In this document: one piece after another, positions 34,821 to 41,119 of the stretch | Numbering within the stretch: the stretch's first letter is position 1 | How the letters are laid out: each line of letters opens with the position of its first letter | Assembly (NCBI GenBank): GCA_024274705.1 | Contig: JAJSAL010000009.1 | Span: 1 to 41,119, forward strand | Length of the DNA: 41,119 nucleotides | Reading direction: 5' to 3' | Source: Spirochaetota bacterium | GTDB lineage: Bacteria; Spirochaetota; Spirochaetia; SPDA01; JAJSAL01 | Program-made: the position numbers and the translations under genes | Notes under the pieces: model-generated | What the model saw: the letters and a program-made list of their open reading frames with translations, nothing else | Databases searched by the model: none | What the model was told of the DNA's origin: nothing

Positions 34821-35678
34821 GTGAGACACCCCCTCCTTAGACGGATGTTTGCCTGTATGTGCCTTCTTATCATCTCTGCAGGTGCAGGGTACAGTCAGGA
34901 GAGCCTGCAGACCCTGGCCACCATCGACTGGGAACAAGGAACTGTCGACCTTGTCTTTACCCTGGACCTCCGTGCCCTGGACGAACCGCCTCTTACAAAC
35001 CGTACCCATGCTGATATGCTGATTCGGGAACAGTTGCCCATCGCTCTGCAGCAGGCGGTTACCCCGATGCTACTGGATTCATACAACACGGTCGGAACAC
35101 TCTTTCGTTCCCTTCCCTCCCTTTCTTCCGCCCTGGAAGAACTGGCTTCACAGGCGGGGCCGGAACGGACGTACTTCTCATCCGACTTGGGATTCTATAA
35201 CAGTGAATACCGGTTTCTGATCTACCCGGATATCCTGGCCCTCCTCCCCCTCCATGAAATCCCGGTTGAAACCCCGGAGAAACTGGAGTGGGCCGCTACC
35301 AGTGATTTCACGGGAATCGTCATATACATGAAAGGAGATTTTCAGGTACAGGGAGAGCGGACACGGGGAAAACTCAATCCCTGTCTCTTTCCAAAACTGT
35401 TCGATGAAGATATGAACCTCATCCTCTCAAAAGACATGATCGATCCGGACATGGTCAGGCAGTGGGGTGTATTCGGTTACTCCAACACCTTCGATTCGAT
35501 AAAGGCACTCTCCAGAGTGGGAAGGTATCCTCTCCGCATCATGGGAACAGGGATTTTCGGAGAACAGCGTACAGATATCATGATTTCAAAAAAAGCCTCT
35601 GACAAGATTCTCTACTCGGATCACAACAGGTCTCTCCTGGTCCAGGGCAGAGTTCTCGTTGTGTGCGACCTTCCTTAA
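34821..35678 (+). CDS. Secreted protein of unknown function, LPP20/FlgP-like tail
   Basis: 285 residues from GTG 34821, chosen since GGAGGAG lies seven bases before it; starts five bases after the transglycosylase stop. Signal peptide with MFACMCLLIISAGAGYSQ. The body has no motif I know. The end (YPLRIMGTGIFGEQRTDIMISKKASDKIL, NRSLLVQGRVLVVCD) resembles the alpha-beta domain of LPP20/FlgP-type proteins. Placement after a LysM transglycosylase suggests a cell-wall role. Its last 4 bases overlap the end of the oppositely oriented M20 gene. Confidence 0.65.
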   Translation: MRHPLLRRMFACMCLLIISAGAGYSQESLQTLATIDWEQGTVDLVFTLDLRALDEPPLTNRTHADMLIREQLPIALQQAVTPMLLDSYNTVGTLFRSLPSLSSALEELASQAGPERTYFSSDLGFYNSEYRFLIYPDILALLPLHEIPVETPEKLEWAATSDFTGIVIYMKGDFQVQGERTRGKLNPCLFPKLFDEDMNLILSKDMIDPDMVRQWGVFGYSNTFDSIKALSRVGRYPLRIMGTGIFGEQRTDIMISKKASDKILYSDHNRSLLVQGRVLVVCDLP

Positions 35679-36901
35679 GGATCCAGGGCAAGAACAGCCA
35701 TTACCTTGGCATCACCCCTCAGATTATCCAGTATGGAGTACTCATTCGGCATATGGGCTGTCTCATCTATCCGGCTCCACACAACTGTCTCCAGACCCTC
35801 GTTTCTTAAGAATGCACCGACAGTACCGCCGCCGATCCCCACGGGCCGGGCGGAAACCCGGTACACATGATCTATTGCTTTCTGCAGAGAAATTACCAGG
35901 GGGGCATCCGCCGGTGTGGGAACAGACTCCACTTTCTGGATGATATCGAAGGAAATGGTAACCCCGTAACGGTTTTCCACCGCATCACACATTCTCCGGA
36001 TATCCTTCAGTACTCTCTCCACATCGTAGGAGGGAAGGATCCTCATGTCCATGAAAAACACATCGTCCCCGGGAATGGTATTAATATTCGGAACATTGGC
36101 ATCTTTTCGTGTAGGCATGAACGTGGAAACCGGGGGATCGAAAATAGGATCATCCCCATCGTATGTTTCCTTAAGAGAAGAGAGCCGAAGTACAAGATCC
36201 GATCCTGCCAGAAATGCGTTGACTCCCTGTTCCGGCATGGAAGCATGGCACTGAACACCCTGGGTATGAAATTTGATCCATAGTATGCTCTTTTCCGCTA
36301 CTTCCAGCATGGTTCCATCACTCCGCCCGCCGTCGGGAATGAGAAACCAGTCGTCCTTATCAAAGAGCCGGGATTCTTTGATAAGGTATTTAATACCAAA
36401 ATCAGAACCGGTTTCTTCATCGGCCACAAAGAGCAGCTTAAGAGGATGCTTCGGCGTGATGCCGGTTTTCAAAAATGCCCGGGCTGCCATAACCGAGGCA
36501 ACGACTCCCTGCTGATTGTCCTCCACACCCCGGCCAAAGAGTTTCCCGTCCTTTTCCACAACGGAATAAGGATCGTTTTTCCATAAACTCTTCTCTCCCG
36601 GCGGCACGATATCGAGATGAGACATGATCCAGCAGGTCCGGCTTGAATCTTGACCCTCAACCGCTGCAATGATATTCGGGCGGACACCGGTCTCGACCCT
36701 TTTATCCGGTACATCGATTACCCGGATATCCGTGAACTCATTCTTCTCCAACCACTGTGTAAGGACCCGTGCTTTAGCATACTCACCCTGTCCTCCATTT
36801 TCCGGTGAAAGTGCAGGTTCAGCAGTGAGCATCGTCTGCAGGCTGATGATATCTTCAGTACTGTTATCTATCTCTTTAAAAATTCTGTCCAGATCTTTCA
36901 T
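35675..36901 (-). CDS. M20-family metallopeptidase/deacylase
   Basis: 408 residues from ATG 36899-36901 (GGAG five bases before). Zinc ligands: H95 in MSHLDIV, D128 in GRGVEDNQQG, catalytic E162 with E163 in DEETGSDFG, an Asp near 186-190 in WFLIPDGG, and the late His in DETAHMPNEY. Dimerisation-domain features lie between about 200 and 310. The enzyme should be a cytoplasmic dinuclear zinc hydrolase of the ArgE/DapE/CPG2 group; QWLEKNEF and NMDMRILPS suggest a broader aminoacylase/dipeptidase rather than a specific ArgE. It is a single gene, divergent from the SH3 lipoprotein. Confidence 0.88.
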   Translation of the reverse strand: MKDLDRIFKEIDNSTEDIISLQTMLTAEPALSPENGGQGEYAKARVLTQWLEKNEFTDIRVIDVPDKRVETGVRPNIIAAVEGQDSSRTCWIMSHLDIVPPGEKSLWKNDPYSVVEKDGKLFGRGVEDNQQGVVASVMAARAFLKTGITPKHPLKLLFVADEETGSDFGIKYLIKESRLFDKDDWFLIPDGGRSDGTMLEVAEKSILWIKFHTQGVQCHASMPEQGVNAFLAGSDLVLRLSSLKETYDGDDPIFDPPVSTFMPTRKDANVPNINTIPGDDVFFMDMRILPSYDVERVLKDIRRMCDAVENRYGVTISFDIIQKVESVPTPADAPLVISLQKAIDHVYRVSARPVGIGGGTVGAFLRNEGLETVVWSRIDETAHMPNEYSILDNLRGDAKVMAVLALDP

Positions 36902-36954
36902 GGTTGCTCCTTGTCCGGCATGCGGATCCATATCTTACACAAAATTTGTTCCCC

Positions 36955-36985
36955 GGGGAACCGGTATATCCGGTTTCCCCGTTTT
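36955..36985 (+). terminator. Hairpin with T-run in a divergent leader region
   Basis: GGGGAA-CCGG (36955-36964), loop TATAT, CCGG-TTT-CCCC (36970-36980), one bulged base, then GTTTT. It has a terminator outline on the plus strand but lies upstream of the promoter for the next plus gene, with no plus gene ending there. A leftover, an insulator for antisense or a regulatory structure are all possible. Confidence 0.35.
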
Positions 36986-36992
36986 ATCCGGA

Positions 36993-37022
36993 TTGACTGA
37001 AGTGGAAGAATTTGGCCATTAT
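36993..37022 (+). promoter_or_regulatory. Candidate promoter of the SH3 lipoprotein-ABC-F operon
   Basis: TTGACT (36993-36998) with a good -35 and a weaker CATTAT -10 (37017-37022) at an 18-base spacer, just before the start codon region. Confidence 0.4.
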
Positions 37023-37043
37023 AGGGACCTATGGAGGAACAGA

Positions 37044-38336
37044 GTGTTTAGAGTTTTACGCTTCTTTGTACTGGCTGTAGCAGCACTGTGGATTGTAACC
37101 GCTTGCGGGGGAAACCGATTGGGATATGGGGTCCTTTTATGGTCAATCGATGAGGAGGTCCTTCCCAGCGGATCCGTTGTACAGATCGTCTCTGAATCCA
37201 GGATGAACGAAACATACACTGTCCAGGGTATTGATATAAAACAGGGATTCGAACTGCCTGATCAACGGGTCGCATTCTTTAAAAAAAGAAATGTTGCCGT
37301 TGCGTTTGCAGATCAATATAAGGCATTCGCTCCTTTTCTCGCGTACGTGGAACGGGACGGTCTTCCAGTGAGGGACGAACCGTCGGCATCGGGACAGCGG
37401 GTGTATAAACTCCGAAAAAACCAGGTCATCAAGATACTCGGCCGTCAAGGGGAAAAGGAAGAAGCGGGAAACCTGGAAGGATACTGGTATAAGGTACTGA
37501 CCGAAGATGGGATCAATGGATATACTTTCAGTGTCTCACTGAAAGTTTTCGATATGAACGACGAATCGGTACAGACCGCAATTGCGAAAAACGATCCTTA
37601 CATTGAATCTCTGGTTTCGTATGCCTGGAGACCAGACTACTTCAGCCGGATGGTGAAAACAAACCGTATAGATCTCAAATCATTCCGCCCGGAGTATGGG
37701 CTGTTCCTGTATCCTGAGGAACGACGGATGGAGCTGTTTTTACCGGAACATAAAGAATCGCTGCAGTATACGGATATCGTATCCATGGGAAATAACGCAT
37801 ACAGAATTGTCGGAACACCTGTTGAAATTATATTTATCAATCAGCAGAGGCTGGAACTGGTGTACTCCAGCGAGGAGAAACGATTCAGTGAAACCTTTAT
37901 CCTGTTTAATCAGGATATAAGAAAAATTCTGGCAGGGGAAGGGGAACGAAGGAAAGAGCTGTACGATCAGTTCCTCATGCTGGGAACGGTTTTTTCAAGT
38001 ACAGCTTACGGCACTATCACGTTCGATGAATATCCCCGGTTCCGCTGGGATAATTTCCGGAGGCTGGTACCGGAGGTAATACCTGAAGGGGCCGCTCCCA
38101 CCGGTACAGTCGATTTCTCACTATTTCTCTCCCGGGAGCTCCGGAAAACCTACAACGGCGGCATTATCTTCATTTTCGGTGATCCTGAAACCGGGCATAC
38201 CTCCGGCTTTCTCTATGAAATCGAGGATACCGGTATCCGCTTCACCTTTGTCCAGGAAAAAGGGATTAATGAAGGGTATGTTAAATCAATCGGCACATCC
38301 CCGATCATCCTTTTTTTCTCTTTCCCCGAGGGATAG
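37044..38336 (+). CDS. Lipoprotein with bacterial SH3 domain
   Basis: 430 residues from GTG 37044 with GGAGGAA six bases upstream; the longer frame upstream is the shadow of the M20 gene. Signal FVLAVAALWIVTAC gives lipid-modified C21. Residues about 98-165 (YVERDGLPVRDEPSASGQRV through YTFSVSL) have the SH3_3 pattern of D/G-L-x-V-R-x-x-P with a later W-Y-K-V. The rest, about 250 residues, is unknown, with a C-terminal beta-rich half (TGTVDFSLFLSRELRKTYNG). Likely binds peptidoglycan peptides in the periplasm. The ABC-F gene starts on the base after its stop. Confidence 0.82.
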   Translation: MFRVLRFFVLAVAALWIVTACGGNRLGYGVLLWSIDEEVLPSGSVVQIVSESRMNETYTVQGIDIKQGFELPDQRVAFFKKRNVAVAFADQYKAFAPFLAYVERDGLPVRDEPSASGQRVYKLRKNQVIKILGRQGEKEEAGNLEGYWYKVLTEDGINGYTFSVSLKVFDMNDESVQTAIAKNDPYIESLVSYAWRPDYFSRMVKTNRIDLKSFRPEYGLFLYPEERRMELFLPEHKESLQYTDIVSMGNNAYRIVGTPVEIIFINQQRLELVYSSEEKRFSETFILFNQDIRKILAGEGERRKELYDQFLMLGTVFSSTAYGTITFDEYPRFRWDNFRRLVPEVIPEGAAPTGTVDFSLFLSRELRKTYNGGIIFIFGDPETGHTSGFLYEIEDTGIRFTFVQEKGINEGYVKSIGTSPIILFFSFPEG

Positions 38337-40265
38337 ATGAGGCAGGTTCAACTTACCGGTGTTTCTATTGCCTTCGGTGACCGCCAGATTCTGGACAGCG
38401 TAAATCTTCATCTCTCCTGTCGCAGCAGAACCGCTCTCACCGGTGCAAACGGAAGCGGTAAATCAACCCTCATGAAGATTATTTCCGGGGAAACAAAGCC
38501 TGATTCGGGAACCATTACTCAAAAAGACGGCATCCGTATTTCATACCTTCCTCAGTCCGGAGTCGTCCACCTGGATACAACCCTCCGGGAGGAAGTTGAA
38601 GAGGCATTCTCCTACCTCGACAGTATTACCCGTAACAAAGCAGAGCTGGAACAATCGCTCCAGGGGGTGACCCAGGAGGACCCTGAAGTATCCGCCATTA
38701 TCGAAAAGCGTCATGAACTGGAAGAAATTCTTATCAGGTCCGGATATTACACCCGGGAAACCGAGATTCAGAAAGTATTATCAGGCTTAGGGTTTACCCG
38801 GGAGGATGTGTCGAAACGGACCCGGGAGTTTTCCGGGGGGTGGCAGATGAGGATCGCCCTGGCAAAGGTGCTGCTGGAAAAGCCTGATATTCTTCTCCTG
38901 GACGAACCCACCAATTATCTGGACATCGAGGCCCGGGAATGGCTTACCCGGTTCATCTCCACCTATGACGGAGGTTTTCTCATCGTGTCCCATGACCGTC
39001 ATTTTCTCGATTCCCTGGTAGACGAAATCATGGAGATATTTCATGGCCGGATAAAACAGTATCGTGGAAATTTTTCCGCCTATGAATGTTACCGGAAGAC
39101 GGAGCTGGAAACCCTCCTTCGCCGGTACGAGCGGCAGCAGAACGAAATTGAGAAAACGGAACAGTTTATCCAGCGGTTCCGATCCAATGCTTCCAAAGCA
39201 GCACTCGTTCAGAGCAGGATAACATGGCTTAAGAAATGTAAAAGAATCGAGATACCGGAAACATTAAAAAGAATACACTTCTCTTTTCCTCCTCCCCCCC
39301 ACTCGGGACGACGAACCGTTTCCGCCTCGAATCTCACCAAACGGTACGGAACCACACCTGTGTTCACGGACGTTCAGTTTTCAGTCGACCGCGGCGAAAA
39401 AATCGTACTCACCGGGGTGAACGGGGCGGGAAAAAGCACGCTCCTGCGAATTATAGCAGGCCGGGACAGGGATTTTGAAGGTACTATTGAATACGGCAAA
39501 GATGTCGATGTCGGATACTTTGCCGTTGAAAACGAAGGGGCTTTTAACCCTGAACACACCATCATCCAGGCACTGGAGGAACACTGCCCTACAGGACTCA
39601 TTCCAACCCTTAGAAACATGCTGGGGGCATTCCTGTTCCGAAATGACGATATTTATAAAACAACCGGGGTTTTGAGCGGTGGAGAAAAGAGCAGACTCTC
39701 ACTGCTGAAACTGCTCCTTCATCCTGCGAATCTGCTTATCCTGGATGAGCCGACCAACCACCTGGACATACATTCCAAGGATATTCTGCTGAACGCACTT
39801 CAGCACTATTCCGGAACGATTTTCTTTGTCTCCCATGACCGTTACTTCATCCAGCAGCTGGCTACCCGCGTGTTCAGGATGCATAACGGTTCACTACAGG
39901 TGTTTCATGGTGACTATGACTTCTATCTGTGGAAGACAGCCGGAGAAGGGGACAGGGAACGCCGGTATGAAACACCTCCTGTAAAAACAGGTGACGGGAA
40001 AAAGAAACGGGACGAAGAAAAGCAGAAAAGGAACCGGATCCGGAAGCTTGAACAGAAAGAACAGGATATCCTGGAACAGTTAGAGGAGGGGGAAAAGGCT
40101 AAACAAGCGCTGGAAGGACTACTTCAGCTGCCGGAACAGTACTCAGACCCGGAAAAGGCGAAAAAAATCGTTGATTCGATAAAAGCAGTTGAAAAAAAGC
40201 TCCATCACCTTTCTGAAACCTGGGAATCCGTTTCCGCCGAGCTGCATTACCTATCCCGGTCCTGA
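38337..40265 (+). CDS. ABC-F family ATPase (duplicated ABC domain)
   Basis: 642 residues. First ABC: Walker A GANGSGKST (36-44), signature FSGGWQMR, Walker B ILLLDEPTNYLD, H-loop SHDRHFL. Linker with Arg/Gln-rich coiled coil (about 260-305, EIEKTEQFIQRFRSNASKA, the tRNA-interaction motif of ABC-F). Second ABC: GVNGAGKST, LSGGEKSR, LLILDEPTNHLD, SHDRYFI. The tail (about 540-642) is a Lys/Glu coiled coil. ABC-F proteins act at the ribosomal E or P site to regulate translation or give antibiotic protection; this is the Uup/EttA-like housekeeping form with a C-terminal coiled coil. There are no transmembrane segments. Starts with ATG immediately after the previous TAG. Confidence 0.95.
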   Translation: MRQVQLTGVSIAFGDRQILDSVNLHLSCRSRTALTGANGSGKSTLMKIISGETKPDSGTITQKDGIRISYLPQSGVVHLDTTLREEVEEAFSYLDSITRNKAELEQSLQGVTQEDPEVSAIIEKRHELEEILIRSGYYTRETEIQKVLSGLGFTREDVSKRTREFSGGWQMRIALAKVLLEKPDILLLDEPTNYLDIEAREWLTRFISTYDGGFLIVSHDRHFLDSLVDEIMEIFHGRIKQYRGNFSAYECYRKTELETLLRRYERQQNEIEKTEQFIQRFRSNASKAALVQSRITWLKKCKRIEIPETLKRIHFSFPPPPHSGRRTVSASNLTKRYGTTPVFTDVQFSVDRGEKIVLTGVNGAGKSTLLRIIAGRDRDFEGTIEYGKDVDVGYFAVENEGAFNPEHTIIQALEEHCPTGLIPTLRNMLGAFLFRNDDIYKTTGVLSGGEKSRLSLLKLLLHPANLLILDEPTNHLDIHSKDILLNALQHYSGTIFFVSHDRYFIQQLATRVFRMHNGSLQVFHGDYDFYLWKTAGEGDRERRYETPPVKTGDGKKKRDEEKQKRNRIRKLEQKEQDILEQLEEGEKAKQALEGLLQLPEQYSDPEKAKKIVDSIKAVEKKLHHLSETWESVSAELHYLSRS

Positions 40266-40286
40266 GGACGTACCAGGCTTCCACCT

Positions 40287-40736
40287 TCAACGCTGCCTGA
40301 TCGTTGAAAGACTCTCCACTATGGATTCCCTGTACCGGTCGAAGATATCTTTTCTGCCTGCCGCTTCTGCAATAATAATGGTGTTCCTGTCCACCAGGAC
40401 AGCAGTAAGGAAGATGTAGTTTTCCCCCCTGTAGGGAACACCCCACTGGAACACGACCCCTTCATTCCCGCCTGCCTGAAAATCCCGGGGCTTCCCCACC
40501 GGCACATACCCTTCCTGTTCGAGCTGTGTTTCCAGTGCCTCTTTCCAGAAGGCGAGATCCTTAACAGGATAATTCTTCGTTGTCCTGATCCGCATTTTCA
40601 ACCCTTCGGGGCTCACAACAAGGGTGTATTCAGGGGATTTTTCCACCAGGGCAAACCCTTCGGGTATCTCCAGCTCGACCCCGCAGGAAGTTAACAGGGC
40701 AAACAGAACAAGCGCCAGGGAGATGCCTTTTTTCAC
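40287..40736 (-). CDS. Small lipoprotein, DcrB/PsbP-like
   Basis: 149 residues from GTG 40734-40736, which overlaps the stop of the upstream gene (GTGA). Signal KKGISLALVLFALLTSC with lipidated Cys (about 18). The mature domain has the alternating strands and one helix of DcrB/PsbP-like proteins (YTLVVSPEGLKMRIRTTKNY, DLAFWKEALETQLEQEGYV, TIIIAEAAGRKDIFDRYRES). Family assignment is by outline only. It is translationally coupled to the DUF4349 protein, so the two probably act together in the envelope. Confidence 0.7.
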   Translation of the reverse strand: MKKGISLALVLFALLTSCGVELEIPEGFALVEKSPEYTLVVSPEGLKMRIRTTKNYPVKDLAFWKEALETQLEQEGYVPVGKPRDFQAGGNEGVVFQWGVPYRGENYIFLTAVLVDRNTIIIAEAAGRKDIFDRYRESIVESLSTIRQR

Positions 40737-41119
40737 CGGATACCGCCTTGCATAAAGGAAAAGAAATCGATGGTATTGATCCATTCAAAAGAGGAAGGGA
40801 CGGATTCAGGGATAGAGTGATGGTAAAAGGAGAGGGATATCTCCCCGTAGGCAAACCGGGTATCAACCATCAGCTTATTGAGACGGCCTTTCATGGATTC
40901 TATTTCCGTCAGAAGCCCGGTTACCTCTTTTTCGATTGCCAGCGTACCTGCTACATCGGTTTTATCGATATACGACAGGTTTTTCTCCAGGATTTCCTCC
41001 CTGCTCTTAATACCGGACCGGAGGTTAACAATTTCCTCCTGCAGATCCACGGCCCCGGGTGAATACTCCAGGAGGGCGTCAGATTCATCCTCCAGGAAAC
41101 TCCTTATGCCCGGGAACGA
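40733..41119 (-). CDS. DUF4349-domain protein, C-terminal part (cut by window edge)
   Basis: The open frame continues past 41119, so the N-terminus is missing; an internal GTG at 41048-41050 is not the real start. The visible about 128 residues carry the DUF4349 coiled-coil pattern: VDLQEEIVNLRSGIKSREEI, IDKTDVAGTLAIEKEVTGLL, EIESMKGRLNKLMVDTRFAY, then GEISLSFYH. The C-terminal membrane helix found in longer DUF4349 proteins is not seen in this segment; the protein ends MQGGIR*. Members are often lipoproteins. Function unknown; it overlaps the small lipoprotein gene by 4 bases. Confidence 0.75.
   Translation of the reverse strand, partial: SFPGIRSFLEDESDALLEYSPGAVDLQEEIVNLRSGIKSREEILEKNLSYIDKTDVAGTLAIEKEVTGLLTEIESMKGRLNKLMVDTRFAYGEISLSFYHHSIPESVPSSFEWINTIDFFSFMQGGIR

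Noticed and set aside
1-41119. tRNA, rRNA, insertion sequence, prophage or CRISPR array
   Set aside because: I looked for CCA-ended cloverleaf patterns, transposase motifs, phage genes and regularly spaced repeats and saw none; a covariance-model scan could still find a small RNA I missed.

Overview
The window reads as ordinary chromosome of a free-living, probably anaerobic, diderm bacterium. A spirochaete of the Spirochaetales/Treponema group fits best. This is inference from content: an XPB-type helicase in tandem with a Helicase_C_3/WYL-like partner, several lipoproteins with short lipoboxes (TGC, SGC, TAC, TSC), several beta-barrel outer-membrane candidates with signal peptides, an aroDE fusion and two multi-domain GGDEF-EAL proteins. 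Anaerobic character comes from the MinD/ferredoxin operon that resembles the orange-protein (ORP) operons of sulfate reducers and from an ASKHA corrinoid-activator-like protein. I saw no rRNA, tRNA, CRISPR, insertion sequence or prophage.

Layout. 1-1285: an AT-rich edge with the start of a methyltransferase and a three-gene nucleotidyltransferase cassette that looks acquired. 1332-5184 (minus): DUF134 regulator, Gly-rich zinc-ribbon protein, two MinD-ferredoxin ATPases, a NifX/ORP-like gene broken by an in-frame TAA, then a radical SAM protein; the operon promoter carries a near-perfect palindrome in its spacer. 5350-7194: a divergent [2Fe-2S]/ASKHA protein. 7239-10719: a dGTPase-like HD enzyme divergent from a REC-PAS-GGDEF-EAL protein that ends in a clear terminator. 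10805-17925 (plus): a very large HExxH metalloprotease/propeller/barrel gene interrupted by an in-frame TAG, then shikimate kinase, chorismate synthase, a long PRPP synthetase and a GT4 glycosyltransferase. 17990-19075 (minus): an outer-membrane protein with its own promoter and terminator. 19197-25237 (plus): a PAS-PAS-GGDEF-EAL protein with a probable N-terminal frameshift, XPB helicase and its partner. 25234-28818 (minus): a C39-peptidase-like domain fused to a beta-rich barrel-like region, a small secreted protein, and an AroD-AroE fusion. 28898-32313 (minus): NADP isocitrate dehydrogenase, a LiaF-like membrane protein and a TPR lipoprotein. 32392-35678 (plus): TPR-like lipoprotein, LysM lytic transglycosylase, secreted protein. 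35675-36901 (minus): M20 peptidase. 37044-40265 (plus): SH3 lipoprotein and ABC-F ATPase. 40287-41119 (minus): DUF4349 protein (cut by the window edge) and a small lipoprotein.

How the genes work together. Three of the four late shikimate steps (AroD, AroE, AroK, plus AroC) are encoded in two separate operons, each headed by a large secreted/outer-membrane protein gene. Much of the rest is envelope biology: lipoproteins, transglycosylase, barrel proteins. Three genes show lesions (TAA at 2433, TAG at 12095, a probable -1 shift near 19210). These could be real decay or consensus errors in an assembled genome, and that question matters more than any single functional call here.
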